From the NCBI RefSeq assembly GCF_003752585.1, contig NZ_RKHR01000003.1, forward strand, positions 992,001 to 1,056,000: 64,000 nt of DNA, in the 5' to 3' direction. This DNA comes from Sinobacterium caligoides (GTDB taxonomy: Bacteria > Pseudomonadota > Gammaproteobacteria > Pseudomonadales > Sinobacteriaceae). A program made the position numbers and the translations under genes. Positions 27,400 through 37,215 of the stretch are shown piece after piece (within the stretch, counting starts at the first letter, position 1; the number at the start of each line of letters is the position of its first letter). Under the pieces are notes generated by a model that made no database searches, had not been told where the DNA came from, and saw nothing but the letters and a program-made list of their open reading frames with translations.

Positions 27400-28126
27400 T
27401 TTTTATAATACAAACGAGAAAGAGTCAGGCAGTGTATTCACAGTAACAGATTGGAATGAGTTAGATTCTGCCGTTTCAGGTGGAAAGTCGTTGCAGTTAG
27501 CGAAAGATCCCGCTGAGCGGGTTGAGATAGGAAACCTGATAACGAATGAGGAAGCATCAGAAAAGCTAAAAGTTGGCGGTACGGTCACGGCCAAAGCCTT
27601 TAGCGGCGACGGCTCTGGATTAACGAACTTAGATCCGGCGAACATGAAGGATGCTGCTTTTAAGAAGTCATCGGTTGACGAAAGTAATCTGCATTTGAAC
27701 GAGGATTTTAACCGTGTTGGGTTGGGCACTACAAACCCACAAGCAACACTACATGTTAATGGCGACGTAAAAGTTGAGAACAAAGTCACTGTGAGCAGCG
27801 ACCTAGAAGTTGATGGGAAGCTAAATATTAACGGAGGCTTTACCAGTAATGGTCAGCTACCATTTATTTACACTTATTACTCTGTCGGTGATGATACCGC
27901 GGTAAAAACTGCGTTTAAAGCCAGTGATTTTGTTGTGACTATTGCAGGCTTCAATATCACCTCTAAAGAGTCAGGATCTATTGGTGGTACCGAAGTTTAT
28001 ACTTACATAAAGAATGGTTACTGGTACATCCACTCCGACCTGATCAATCGCACAGAGACAATGCAGATCATGCTGCTTGCCATCAGAAAGGAGTTTGTCC
28101 GTTTAGATAAAGTGATAAGCAGATAG
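27392..28126 (+). CDS. Tail-fibre-like protein, 244 aa
   Basis: Contains segments typical of tail-fibre and bacterial surface-fibre proteins: AKAFSGDGSGLTNL (about 68-81), VGLGTTNPQATLHVNGDV (about 111-128), and short beta-repeats around VSSDLEVDGKLNINGGF, which in phage fibres form triple-stranded beta structures. The C-terminal ~90 residues form a compact strand-rich domain with aromatic-rich YTYIKNGYWYIHSDL, reminiscent of a fibre tip. There is no endosialidase-type chaperone domain and no signal peptide. It starts at an ATG with AAAGGA upstream and overlaps a 29-codon leader ORF. No other phage structural gene (sheath, tube, baseplate) is in the window, so this is not a plain prophage tail. 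Confidence 0.65.
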   Translation: MSDFYNTNEKESGSVFTVTDWNELDSAVSGGKSLQLAKDPAERVEIGNLITNEEASEKLKVGGTVTAKAFSGDGSGLTNLDPANMKDAAFKKSSVDESNLHLNEDFNRVGLGTTNPQATLHVNGDVKVENKVTVSSDLEVDGKLNINGGFTSNGQLPFIYTYYSVGDDTAVKTAFKASDFVVTIAGFNITSKESGSIGGTEVYTYIKNGYWYIHSDLINRTETMQIMLLAIRKEFVRLDKVISR

Positions 28127-28158
28127 AAAGCTGATATAGCCCTAGCGAGACTTACCAT

Positions 28159-28197
28159 ATGGCACCTATTTCGAAAGAGAGAGGTGCCATTTTATTT
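28159..28197 (+). terminator. Rho-independent terminator
   Basis: Nine-bp arms ATGGCACCT (28159-28167) and AGGTGCCAT (28182-28190) are followed by TTTATTTT. It lies 33 bp after the tail-fibre-like gene and would end transcription of the giant-protein operon. Confidence 0.8.
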
Positions 28198-28220
28198 TCT
28201 ATCGCTAAACGGCTTGTAAT

Positions 28221-28243
28221 AGCTGCAGCCATTGGCTGCAGCT
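28221..28243. repeat. Strong GC-rich hairpin
   Basis: Perfect 10-bp arms AGCTGCAGCC/GGCTGCAGCT around ATT. It lies just downstream of the minus-strand lipoprotein gene (stop at 28267). It lacks a U-tract, so it may be a transcript-stabilising 3' hairpin or a weak terminator for the minus strand. Confidence 0.55.
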
Positions 28244-28266
28244 GAACACGATACCTCCCCTAACCA

Positions 28267-29250
28267 CTACGGAAGGCTCAACTGCACCTCAATACTTGCT
28301 GTATCGCCACGCCCTGCTGTATCGGTGACGGTTATCGAGTATCCAGCTTCCTCGCTATCAATACTCGACGAGAAATCTGCTTGAAAATCATTGCTGGAGT
28401 AAAATAACTTATCTGTTTTAACGCCTCCCACAGACACATGGGCAGAATCGCCATCACCAGAGCTAGCCGTCACCGTGCCATCAAAAGAGATTTCGATAGG
28501 CGAGCCTCCTGCACTATTTTCAGCGACGACACCGAGCTCGATAGCATTCGCCTCAGCCACATTTTCACCATTGTCAGTGCCCTGCACGATATGGAAACAA
28601 GCTATGTCATACTCACTGTTTTCCGGTAATAGCGCTGTCCCAGCCTCCGTGATATAACGAATGGCTAGTTTCCCCAGTTCTAGTGAGTTAGCTGTCTCAG
28701 CAATCTTATAGCCCTCCTTTTCCTGTGAGAATGAAGGGCTGCCATCACTCTGTTTTTCATCCGTTAACCAGGAGAGCTTATTCTCTGCGAAAGACAACTC
28801 GTTCGTCGTGATCCAATTATAATCGTCCTTATCCGCAACCTTATATTGATTATTTTCTAAGGAAAAAGGGATCGATGTGTGTTTGTCGCCATAAAAATCA
28901 CAGGTACTTAAGACATAACCAGAATCTTCCTTCTCAATAGTCGCTAACTGATAATAAAATAGTCGATTACTCTTATACTCGCCTTCACTGTTAAACTTTT
29001 TCTTCTCGCCTGCTAACAGCCATACACCGGTGATATCCTGTGAGCTATCGATGGCATCACGACTATCTAGACTATAACCACCTTCGAAGGGGGTATATAC
29101 CTTACCAACAGCACCCTCTTCAGTTTTTGTTTGCTCGCTCCCGGCAGTACTAGCAGAACTCTCTGCCGCTACAGCGTCATTATCGCTCGAGCCTCCACCG
29201 CCACACGCAGACAGCATACTTACAACAAACAGTAATCCAATCTTTTTCAT
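28267..29250 (-). CDS. Predicted lipoprotein, 327 aa
   Basis: Unrecognised lipoprotein. The ATG at 29250 gives a clean signal MKKIGLLFVVSMLSAC with lipobox LSAC, followed by a Gly/Ser/Asp-rich linker. An ATG seven codons upstream is in frame but would displace the signal. The middle part is charged and strand-rich (ITGVWLLAGEKKKF, FYYQLATIEKEDSGY). The C-terminus ends in an Ig-like strand pattern (SIDSEEAGYSITVTDTAGRG). Convergent with the giant-protein operon and downstream of another lipoprotein gene, with which it probably forms an operon (84-bp gap). Confidence 0.6.
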   Translation of the reverse strand: MKKIGLLFVVSMLSACGGGGSSDNDAVAAESSASTAGSEQTKTEEGAVGKVYTPFEGGYSLDSRDAIDSSQDITGVWLLAGEKKKFNSEGEYKSNRLFYYQLATIEKEDSGYVLSTCDFYGDKHTSIPFSLENNQYKVADKDDYNWITTNELSFAENKLSWLTDEKQSDGSPSFSQEKEGYKIAETANSLELGKLAIRYITEAGTALLPENSEYDIACFHIVQGTDNGENVAEANAIELGVVAENSAGGSPIEISFDGTVTASSGDGDSAHVSVGGVKTDKLFYSSNDFQADFSSSIDSEEAGYSITVTDTAGRGDTASIEVQLSLP

Positions 29251-29334
29251 TTCAAATCCACCCTTACTCATATTTATTGTTTAAGAAATTATTATCATTA
29301 ACAGACGAAACCCCTACAAAAAAGACGGACAAAC

Positions 29335-30654
29335 TTAAAGGAGCTCGGCGTAATCTTCAGCATATTCTTCAACTTTTTCGTAGTAGGCAAAATTGGCAAC
29401 TTTCTCTAGCTGCGGTTTATACTTCACCTTTCCTGACTTCCCAAGCGTTCTACATATCCAAGCATGGTAATCAATAGAAAGCTTACTGCGGTATGTCTTT
29501 CTTAAAGCGTCATTTAAATTGTCGCTCAAGGCGTCAAGTAAAGCCTCATTCTTACCATATTCCTTGTATATCTGCCTAACTGCCCTTCGCTGTAGATACA
29601 CATCCTTAGACACCGTCATGTTGTATAATTGCTGCTGTTTCCAATCAAGGTTGATACCGCTCGGTAGACGGCGATGAATAAACGATGCATACAGCGCTCT
29701 TTCTTTCAGCGTATCGACGTTATCTTTAGCGCTTCGCCTAACACCTTCGTCATAGGCACTCTCAGCCACCGTTTCTAACAGCGCCTTAAAATCAACTAAC
29801 CCTGAATAGGCTATTGTCTTAATCTGTTGCTTTAATTCTTTTTCTTCAGCGCTAGAAAGCTCCTTTAAGTAACGGTCCTCAACCTTCTGCTGCAGGTATT
29901 GGTAGATCTCCGAGCTATTAATCCACGCACGCTGCAACTGTTCATATGCCTCTAGACGCACTTTACTATCAGGCGACTTAATAGCGGCCAAGTATCCTGC
30001 AACCACATCACTGGGGATATAGCTTACTTGCTCAACACGTTTATTTTCCTGCAACCATCGGTCAATGGATTTAACATCGGGATCAACTTCTTTTGCTGTA
30101 AAATCACTGGCAAAACCTGGCGTTGATCTTATTAACCTTTCTGCTGCCGTCTTACCTATGACCATCGAATAAAGCACATCTTTTTCTGCATCGCCTGTAA
30201 CATGCACACCTGTCAGACTTTGAATCAAACCAGAAAGACCGCCACCGATCAAAATACTCTCGTCACTGCTATAGATTCTCTTTAGCCCTCCTTGCTGAGC
30301 ATACGCCGCAAGGAAAAAGGTCGGTGGGGCAACGCTATCCAATGGGAAAGGCGTCGCCTCTCCGGTAAATATACGGCGGTAGTCGATATAAACACTAATA
30401 TCGACCACTCCCTCATCACCGTCTTCAGCGAGTAAGCCCGCATCCTTTAAGGTATTTTCGAATGATTCTCTAACTACTTTCTCTGTCTCAGCAGCGGGCA
30501 AATAACCGGCTACATTAAGTCGGTAGACGAGATCAAAGTTAAATTCTGCAATATTATATTTAACGCCTTCAACAAGGTTTGCTCGCTCGACAACAGGCGC
30601 CGAGCTACAACCTACCAATATTAAAAAAAACATCATCAAGGTACGTTTAACCAT
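29335..30654 (-). CDS. Predicted lipoprotein with HEAT-like C-terminal half, 439 aa
   Basis: Lipoprotein signal MVKRTLMMFFLILVGC with lipobox LVGC. Upstream in-frame starts exist, and the ATG at 30654 gives the cleanest signal. The N-terminal domain (about 30-190) has strands and a conserved-looking VVDISVYIDYRRIF. The C-terminal part is a run of helical pairs (PDSKVRLEAYEQLQRAWI, DVYLQRRAVRQIYKEYG) compatible with HEAT/armadillo-type repeats. Function unknown; expected at the inner face of the outer membrane. It precedes the other lipoprotein gene on the minus strand. Confidence 0.6.
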   Translation of the reverse strand: MVKRTLMMFFLILVGCSSAPVVERANLVEGVKYNIAEFNFDLVYRLNVAGYLPAAETEKVVRESFENTLKDAGLLAEDGDEGVVDISVYIDYRRIFTGEATPFPLDSVAPPTFFLAAYAQQGGLKRIYSSDESILIGGGLSGLIQSLTGVHVTGDAEKDVLYSMVIGKTAAERLIRSTPGFASDFTAKEVDPDVKSIDRWLQENKRVEQVSYIPSDVVAGYLAAIKSPDSKVRLEAYEQLQRAWINSSEIYQYLQQKVEDRYLKELSSAEEKELKQQIKTIAYSGLVDFKALLETVAESAYDEGVRRSAKDNVDTLKERALYASFIHRRLPSGINLDWKQQQLYNMTVSKDVYLQRRAVRQIYKEYGKNEALLDALSDNLNDALRKTYRSKLSIDYHAWICRTLGKSGKVKYKPQLEKVANFAYYEKVEEYAEDYAELL

Positions 30655-31437
30655 AAAAATCATCCATCTTTTACATATATTATTTTTAAAATTCATTTAT
30701 ATACTAAGAACAAGTTCGACAATATGGCGTCTAAATCTTGCTCTACCACCAAGCCAAACAATACCTGCACAGCAATCAAGTACATCAAAGTGAGCACAGG
30801 TATTATGAATAGGTCTTATCCAAGACAATCACTAAAGGTAGGTCGCTTTTCTCATAAAATATATAAAGATAGCCTTAAAATCAACAAGATATTGCATAAC
30901 CCAGGTGTCATAAATATTTATCAACGTCAAAAATAAACAACAACAATTATTCAGCGCCACTTTGAGTCACCCTAAAGTGACTCCCAGGCTGCATTGCCAA
31001 CGCCTTTCAGAATAATCCAGCTTTTATTCATCTTTATTTCAACGCAGAAAAAACAAGAAACAGCGGCTATTTAATTGAGTGATACGCGACATTTATTTCC
31101 TGGGAAATTATATTTATCGAGATTAGCATGATTGAGTTGTCTACAGCGATGCCCTCACTGCTTATCCAGTATTGATTCTACCGTGCATTATCTACTCCTA
31201 AAATTTTCTTCCAGGCCTCCCCTAACAACTTATATTTATGGCGATATGATCAAAAAATGGGGCACCCAACCAAACGTTAGTTGATTCTGTAACCGTTAAT
31301 TTAGCTGGCGACACTAAGGGTAATAAGTTCAGCATACACTCTATGTGCGTTCATCACTTCGCTTGAGCGGCGTCAATTGACCGAACGATGTACAAAGAAC
31401 ATCATAGCGCCATCTCGTCTTTCCCTGCGACCACCTT
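30655..31437. other. Large intergenic region upstream of norR
   Basis: About 780 bp without a convincing gene; a 70-codon plus-strand frame at 30724-30936 lacks a ribosome-binding site and motifs. It contains an inverted repeat GAGTCAC-CCTAAA-GTGACTC (30964-30983). Just after that, a stretch (about 30990-31110) shares blocks such as CATTGCCAAC and CCTTT with the region upstream of cdiB (about 58895-59000). Confidence 0.45.
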
Positions 31438-32967
31438 ATGCCCTCAAATCTCGATCAAGCATTTCTACAAATAGCCCTCGACCTAGGCGTTGATCTACCC
31501 TCCGGGCATCGCTATCAACGGCTTATCAGTAGCCTCAACGATGTATTACCCTGCGATGCGAGCGCCCTGTTTATCTTAACCGATGACAAACAACTGCGGC
31601 CCGTCGCCGTCGTCGGCCTCTCCGAGGAGGTATTGGGCAAGCGCTTTGACCCCGGCAACCACCCTCGCCTACAGGCCATTCTTGATGCGCGAGAGCCGGT
31701 GCGCTTCGCGGCAGATTCAACATTACCCGACCCCTTCGACGGTATTTTGAAGAACGACCCCAGCCTAGCGCTTAACGTTCATGACTGCATGGGCTGTAGC
31801 CTTTATGCCGAGCAGCAATTGATCGGCATACTAACTCTCGACGCCCTCCAACCCGGTGCCTTCGATGATATCGATGACGTCACTATCAAAACCTTCACCG
31901 CCCTCGCCGCTGCAACAATTCGTAACGCCTCGATGGTCGACGCGCTAAAATCTCGCCATCGCCGACAACAGAGCATCAATAAACTATTGATCGAAGAGGC
32001 GCGCAATCGAGGTGGCGAGCTAATCGGCACCACCCCGACGATTGAGCAATTACGCAACAACATACAACTCGTTGCCAACTCCAATTTCGCCGTGCTGATC
32101 AGTGGCGAGACTGGCACCGGTAAAGAGTTAGTCGCCCACGCCGTACATGCGCAATCTCCCCGCGCCAATCAACCGATGATCTACGTAAACTGTGCCGCCC
32201 TACCGGAATCGATTGCCGAGAGCGAGCTATTTGGTCACGTCAAAGGGGCCTTTACCGGTGCCAGTACTCAACGTACGGGCAAGTTCGAACTCGCTCACAG
32301 TGGCACCATTTTCCTCGATGAGGTCGGCGAATTGCCGCTACTATTGCAAGCAAAACTGTTGCGCGTAATCCAACAGGGAGAGGTTCAGCGCGTTGGTGCC
32401 GATAGAAACCTACAGGTCGATGTTAGAGTCATCGCCGCCACCAACCGTCAACTCGAAGTCGAAGTACGAGAGGGGCGCTTTCGCTCTGACCTCTACCATC
32501 GTCTCAACGTTTTTCCGATCAACGTTCCCCCACTCCGCGAACACAAGGGGGATCTTGCGATTCTCTCCGGCCACATTCTTGACCGCGTTCGACGCCAATT
32601 TAATGCACGCAGCCTCCACCTTCACCCACAGGCCTCGCGACACCTTGAACAGCACAGCTGGCCCGGCAATGTGCGTGAACTTGAGCACAGCCTGATGCGC
32701 GCCGCCCTTCGCGCTATCCAATCTAACGAGCAATTAATTACCCTCGAACACTTTAACGATGGTGCGGCGATCACACAGCAGCCTGAGCCTATATCGACAA
32801 GCGGCAACGATAACCCCGTTGCCCTTCGTCAAGCCGTCGAGGATTTTCAGCGACAACTAATAGACGAGGCCCTCGAACGCAATAATGGTGTCTGGGCACG
32901 AGCCGCCAAAGAGCTACAAGTTGATCGCGGCAACCTCTACAAAATTGGCAAACGATTAGGCCTATAA
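31438..32967 (+). CDS. norR: NO-responsive sigma-54 activator NorR
   Basis: Bacterial enhancer-binding protein of 509 residues (E. coli NorR is about 504). It has an N-terminal GAF domain (about 20-175; senses NO through a non-haem iron), then a central AAA+ domain with Walker A GETGTGKE, the sigma-54-contacting loop GAFTGA, Walker B GTIFLDEVGELP and the arginine-finger region. The C-terminal Fis-type HTH is ERNNGVWARAAKELQVDRGNLYK, cited by its core WARAAKELQVDRGNL. It directly precedes hcp-hcr, and two GT-N7-AC sites plus a sigma-54 promoter lie between, so hcp-hcr is its likely target. The ATG has only a weak ribosome-binding site. Confidence 0.92.
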   Translation: MPSNLDQAFLQIALDLGVDLPSGHRYQRLISSLNDVLPCDASALFILTDDKQLRPVAVVGLSEEVLGKRFDPGNHPRLQAILDAREPVRFAADSTLPDPFDGILKNDPSLALNVHDCMGCSLYAEQQLIGILTLDALQPGAFDDIDDVTIKTFTALAAATIRNASMVDALKSRHRRQQSINKLLIEEARNRGGELIGTTPTIEQLRNNIQLVANSNFAVLISGETGTGKELVAHAVHAQSPRANQPMIYVNCAALPESIAESELFGHVKGAFTGASTQRTGKFELAHSGTIFLDEVGELPLLLQAKLLRVIQQGEVQRVGADRNLQVDVRVIAATNRQLEVEVREGRFRSDLYHRLNVFPINVPPLREHKGDLAILSGHILDRVRRQFNARSLHLHPQASRHLEQHSWPGNVRELEHSLMRAALRAIQSNEQLITLEHFNDGAAITQQPEPISTSGNDNPVALRQAVEDFQRQLIDEALERNNGVWARAAKELQVDRGNLYKIGKRLGL

Positions 32968-32991
32968 GGCGTCTAAGCACACGGTAGTGAT

Positions 32992-33026
32992 GTGAATCTC
33001 ACACTCATGGACGATGTTCATTCCAC
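32992..33026 (+). promoter_or_regulatory. Two candidate NorR enhancer sites
   Basis: Two GT-N7-AC sequences, GTGAATCTCAC (32992-33002) and GTTCATTCCAC (33016-33026), begin 24 bp apart. They lie about 55-90 bp upstream of the sigma-54 promoter. The GT-N7-AC core and enhancer position match known NorR sites. The flanking bases extend both dyads (for example GATGT...ACATC). Confidence 0.65.
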
Positions 33027-33078
33027 ATCGCACCCATAGAATAAAAAAGTAAAGCACTGATAAATAACAACTAAAAAG

Positions 33079-33095
33079 TTGGCACGCTTTGAGCA
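33079..33095 (+). promoter_or_regulatory. Sigma-54 promoter of hcp-hcr
   Basis: TTGGCACGCTTTGAGCA keeps the invariant GG-N10-GC of -24/-12 promoters with a full TGGCACG -24 element. The -12 element (GAGCA) deviates from TTGCA. It lies 132 bp upstream of the hcp start and downstream of the NorR-type sites. Confidence 0.75.
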
Positions 33096-33226
33096 TAAGG
33101 CTGGTATCGGGAACTCTTTTGTCGAATCTACGGTGCGGGCCAATCTCGAACCGACAACGAATGACGACAGTCCCTCCCTACTTATTATCCATCCTTTGAT
33201 TATTGCCCTACTTTTTGGAGCTCTAC

Positions 33227-34891
33227 ATGTTTTGTATTCAATGCGAACAAACAATACGCACCCCTGCTGGCGATGGCTGTGCATACAGCACCGGCATGTG
33301 CGGCAAAACCTCCGATGTATCCGACCTGCAAGACGTGCTCATCCTCAACTTACAAGCAATCTCTTACTGGGCAAACCTGGCACGGCAATACGCTATTGTC
33401 GACAGCGAAATAGACAACTGGGCACCGAAAGCCTTCTTCTCAACGCTGACCAATGTCAACTTCGATCCCGAACGGATTTATGCTTATACCCGTTTTGCCG
33501 AGGATTGCAAAAACTCACTGCGTGACCGCGCTATTGCTGCCGCTGCTGCTGCGGGCGACACATTACCTCCCCTCTCTGCTGCCGCGCAGTTCGAGCTACC
33601 CGATACCATCGAAGGGATTCTAGCCTCCGCCGATCAAGCCGCCGTTAACCGTGGCAAGAGCGACGTTCACGAAGATGTCATCGGCTTACGCTTGCTCTGC
33701 CTTTACGGTCTCAAAGGCGCAGCCGCCTATTTTGAGCACGCGCGCGTACTCGGGCAAACCGATCAAGGTGTCGCGACTGAGTACCACCGCATCATGGCTT
33801 GGTTAGGTTCCGACCCAAGCGATATCGACGCTTTGCTCAACACATCGATGCAAATAGGCCAGCTAAACTATCGCATCATGGAAATGCTCGACAAGGGCGA
33901 AACCGACTCTTTTGGCCACCCAGAGCCCACGCAAGTGAATGTAAAACCTATCGCAGGTAAATGCATCTTAGTCTCTGGCCACGACATGCACGATATCGAG
34001 AAAATTCTGCAGCAAACGGCTGGTACCGGCATCAACGTCTACACCCACGGAGAAATGCTTCCGTCACACGCCTACCCTGAGCTGAAGAAGCACAGCAATC
34101 TCGTTGGTAACTACGGCACAGCATGGCAAAATCAGCAACAAGAGTTTGCCGATTTCCCCGGCGCTGTCGTCATGACCTCTAACTGTATCATCGACCCTAA
34201 CGTCGGTCAGTACGCTGACCGAATCTTCACTCGCAGTATCGTCGGTTGGCCTGGCGTCACCCATATCACAGACGACGATTTCAGCGCCGTCATTGACTGC
34301 GCCCTGCAGCAAGAAGGTTTCAGCTGTACCGAAATCGAGAAAATGATCACCGTTGGTTTCGGCCGCAACGCACTCATGGGAGCCGCCCCCGCCGTTATCG
34401 ACCAGGTGAAACAAGGCAATATCAGCCACTTTTTCCTTATCGGCGGCTGTGACGGAGCTGCCGCTGAACGCAGCTACTTCACTGATTTCGCCGTCAATGC
34501 CCCTGAGGATTCACTGATTTTAACCTTAGGTTGCGGCAAGTTCCGCTTCAACAATAAGCACTTTGGCGACATCAACGGTATCCCTCGCCTCCTCGATGTA
34601 GGCCAGTGTAACGATGCCTATTCAGCTATTCAGCTTGCGCTGGCGCTGTCTGAAGCCTTCGACTGCGACCTTAATGAACTGCCGCTAACCTTGGTGCTAT
34701 CTTGGTTCGAACAGAAAGCCATTGTTATTTTACTCACGCTATTTTCTCTTGGTGTTAAAGGCATCTACGCCGGCCCAACAACCCCAGCGTTCCTAACAGA
34801 TAATCTGGTAAAAGTACTGCAAGATAAGTTCGATTACCGAACTATCGGCGATGTTGAGTCTGATATCAAAGACGCTATAGCGGCGGCATAA
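33227..34891 (+). CDS. hcp: Hybrid cluster protein (hydroxylamine/NO reductase)
   Basis: Cytosolic Hcp of 554 residues carrying an Fe-S cluster plus the hybrid Fe-S-O cluster; reduces NO or hydroxylamine under anaerobic nitrosative stress. The N-terminal cysteines C3, C6, C18 and C25 (C-x2-C-x11-C-x6-C) mark the class found in facultative anaerobes such as E. coli. Hybrid-cluster ligand regions are visible ([33 protein letters not shown]). In-frame codons exist upstream, but the ATG at 33227 follows TTGGAG and starts with the canonical MFCIQCEQT. First gene of a sigma-54/NorR-controlled operon with hcr. Confidence 0.95.
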   Translation: MFCIQCEQTIRTPAGDGCAYSTGMCGKTSDVSDLQDVLILNLQAISYWANLARQYAIVDSEIDNWAPKAFFSTLTNVNFDPERIYAYTRFAEDCKNSLRDRAIAAAAAAGDTLPPLSAAAQFELPDTIEGILASADQAAVNRGKSDVHEDVIGLRLLCLYGLKGAAAYFEHARVLGQTDQGVATEYHRIMAWLGSDPSDIDALLNTSMQIGQLNYRIMEMLDKGETDSFGHPEPTQVNVKPIAGKCILVSGHDMHDIEKILQQTAGTGINVYTHGEMLPSHAYPELKKHSNLVGNYGTAWQNQQQEFADFPGAVVMTSNCIIDPNVGQYADRIFTRSIVGWPGVTHITDDDFSAVIDCALQQEGFSCTEIEKMITVGFGRNALMGAAPAVIDQVKQGNISHFFLIGGCDGAAAERSYFTDFAVNAPEDSLILTLGCGKFRFNNKHFGDINGIPRLLDVGQCNDAYSAIQLALALSEAFDCDLNELPLTLVLSWFEQKAIVILLTLFSLGVKGIYAGPTTPAFLTDNLVKVLQDKFDYRTIGDVESDIKDAIAAA

Positions 34892-34968
34892 ACTGCCCTC
34901 TACGCGCATCTAACGTTTAGTTAGGTGCGCCTCACTCCTATTTTATCTGTTTAACCAAAGGACAGAAC

Positions 34969-36036
34969 ATGTCAATTGCCGAAAGCGCAAATCGCTCTGG
35001 CGCAGAACAAGCTTACTGGAACCCAAGCAGCAGCCCTCTCATTCTTCAACAGCGCTTAAACCAAACCGCAGACACTGTCAGCTTTGTCTTTACCAACGCC
35101 GACAAGCTGCCATTTCAGTTTAAGCCTGGACAGTTTGCTACGCTCACTATCAATATTGACGGCAAGGCATATCACCGCGCCTATTCCATCAGCTCCGTAC
35201 CTGAGCAACAGCAGCTACAACTGACTATCAAACGCGTCCCCGGTGGTCTCGTCTCGAACTGGCTGATCGACAATCTACTACCAGGCCAACAAATCAATAC
35301 GACGAGCATTGCCGGCGAATTTAATAGCGTCGATTGTGCGCATGGAAACAAGCTACTGTTTATCAGCGCCGGCTGCGGCATCACCCCTGTCATGTCGATG
35401 GCTCGCACCCTATTGCAAGCGAGTAGCGACCACGATATTTGCTTCCTACACTGCGCTCGCGATATGAACAATATTATTTTCGCCAAGGAAATGAAGCAGC
35501 TCGCCACACAACACCCCACATTCAAACCTCGCTTATTATTAGAAGACGCGGCAAATAGCACAGAAGCAGAGGGGCTTATTTCACTACCGATGCTCGAGCA
35601 GCTATGCCCAGACTTCCGCCAACGCAGCCTCTTCCTTTGCGGACCTACCGGTTTCATGGAGGCCTGCAAAAGTATCGTAGAGAGTGCGGCTTATGATATG
35701 AGCCAGTTCTATCAAGAGAGCTTCACCCCTGCCGCTAACGACTCGCAACGCGGAAACAGCGATGCCGATACGCTGGTACAAATTAGTGTGCCGAAACTTA
35801 AGTTAAAGCTGGCTGCCAACGCTGGCAGCACATTACTAACTGCGTTAGAGGACAATGAAGTCCCCATCATTGCTGCCTGTCGCAGTGGCGTCTGCGGCTC
35901 CTGCAAATGCAAAATTACCGCTGGCGAGGTTGTCTCCACAAGCCAAGGCGCATTAAGCAACGAAGAGGTTGCACAAGGCTTCGTCCTCGCCTGCTCCTCA
36001 ACCTTGATGAGCGATACCGAAATCGAACTTGCCTAA
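34969..36036 (+). CDS. hcr: NADH oxidoreductase Hcr
   Basis: Electron-transfer partner of Hcp, 355 residues. The N-terminal ferredoxin-NADP reductase-like FAD domain carries the RAYSISS motif (about 67-73), the NAD domain carries ISAGCGITPVMSM, and the C-terminal plant-type [2Fe-2S] ferredoxin domain carries CRSGVCGSCKC with the fourth Cys in VLACSS. AAAGGA precedes the ATG. It lies 77 bp after hcp in the same direction, so it is co-transcribed. Confidence 0.93.
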   Translation: MSIAESANRSGAEQAYWNPSSSPLILQQRLNQTADTVSFVFTNADKLPFQFKPGQFATLTINIDGKAYHRAYSISSVPEQQQLQLTIKRVPGGLVSNWLIDNLLPGQQINTTSIAGEFNSVDCAHGNKLLFISAGCGITPVMSMARTLLQASSDHDICFLHCARDMNNIIFAKEMKQLATQHPTFKPRLLLEDAANSTEAEGLISLPMLEQLCPDFRQRSLFLCGPTGFMEACKSIVESAAYDMSQFYQESFTPAANDSQRGNSDADTLVQISVPKLKLKLAANAGSTLLTALEDNEVPIIAACRSGVCGSCKCKITAGEVVSTSQGALSNEEVAQGFVLACSSTLMSDTEIELA

Positions 36037-36144
36037 TAGCGACAGAGCATATGCTCGTCGCATCACCTAGAAGCTGTAAAAAGACATCGTAACACCACTC
36101 TCAAGCCCTGCTTTAGCATGACTCAGTGAATATACCCGCCCTCT

Positions 36145-37086
36145 TTAGATGTCTTTGCAGGCTTCACTTTCAATAATAGTCACCGCAGGGCGCTCTTGTT
36201 CATTGACGATAAGCTTAAATACATCGGGGCGAGAATAATGCCCTGTAGGATCCATATCATATCGCGCTTTAATAATATCGTTAAGATCTATCTCCGCCGA
36301 GAGCAAGCCCTCGCTATTATAGAGTGGGCCAGCAAGCACCTCACCCATTGGCGAAACAATGACGCTGCCACCGCGAATTAATGGCTTATCCTTTGGCCAA
36401 TCCACATCTTTAACGCTAGCGTCGCCAGGGGGTTGTTGATATTGGCAGGCACTCACTAAAAAATTTCTGCCCTCATAGGCAATATGCTTCATGCTGGACT
36501 GCCATATCTCACGGTCATCGACCGTCGGCGCGCACCATATCTCGAGCCCTTTGGCATACATTGCCGAGCGCAATAGAGGCATGTAGTTTTCCCAGCAGAT
36601 AGCGGCACCAATCCGTCCCGCCGACGTTTCTATAACAGGCATTGTCGAGCCATCACCCTGGCCCCAGATTAGCCGCTCACTTGCCGTCGGCATCAGTTTA
36701 CGATGCTTCGCCACCTCACCTTGCTCCGTGATGAAGAGAGCCGTGCAGTATAGCGTTGAGCCACCCCGCTCGATAATGCCAAGTACAATCGAGGTATTGC
36801 AATCCTTCGCCAACTCAACCAATGCGAGCACTTCGGGGCCGTCGATATCAACAGCTTGCTCCCAGTATTGCAAAAACTCTTCCCGCCCCTGCTCCGTTCG
36901 ATAGCCCACACGCGTGCCAAAATCAGCACCCTTTGGGTAACCGCCTAACAGAGCCTCAGGCATGACTAATAAGTCACAGTTTGAGTCTTTTATGCGTTCT
37001 TTATAGCTTAATATTTTTCGAAGTGTATCAGCAGTCCCCTGTGCCGAGGAGCCGAGCTGTAGTGCTGCAATAATTTTCTTTTTCAT
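36145..37086 (-). CDS. Nitrilase-family carbon-nitrogen hydrolase
   Basis: Cytosolic hydrolase of 313 residues with the complete Glu-Lys-Cys triad: E44 in [11 protein letters not shown]130 in HRKLMPT and C164 in [10 protein letters not shown]. The 'CWEN' context and the PT-x-x-ER-x-x-W-x-QGDGS block are typical of branch-1 true nitrilases, which convert nitriles to carboxylic acids. Length is a little short of characterised bacterial nitrilases (about 330-380). Single gene convergent with hcr; the natural substrate is unknown. Confidence 0.83.
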   Translation of the reverse strand: MKKKIIAALQLGSSAQGTADTLRKILSYKERIKDSNCDLLVMPEALLGGYPKGADFGTRVGYRTEQGREEFLQYWEQAVDIDGPEVLALVELAKDCNTSIVLGIIERGGSTLYCTALFITEQGEVAKHRKLMPTASERLIWGQGDGSTMPVIETSAGRIGAAICWENYMPLLRSAMYAKGLEIWCAPTVDDREIWQSSMKHIAYEGRNFLVSACQYQQPPGDASVKDVDWPKDKPLIRGGSVIVSPMGEVLAGPLYNSEGLLSAEIDLNDIIKARYDMDPTGHYSRPDVFKLIVNEQERPAVTIIESEACKDI

Positions 37087-37215
37087 ATTAGACTCTAAAT
37101 GTAGTAATTCAATACGCTATTTCGAGAAAAATCGCGTTTCATTGAGACAGAGACAACACACAGCTGCACCGATAAAAAAGTACAAGAACGAAGGTCAGCT
37201 GTGACTAAATCAGAT

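Noticed and set aside
19328-28126. Prophage or contractile-injection (tailocin-type) cluster
   Set aside because: Only fibre-like and repeat-type sequences are present; no sheath, tube, spike, baseplate, lysis or packaging genes in the window.
30724-30936. 70-codon plus-strand frame upstream of norR
   Set aside because: No Shine-Dalgarno, low-complexity Ser/Thr/Lys composition, no recognised domain.
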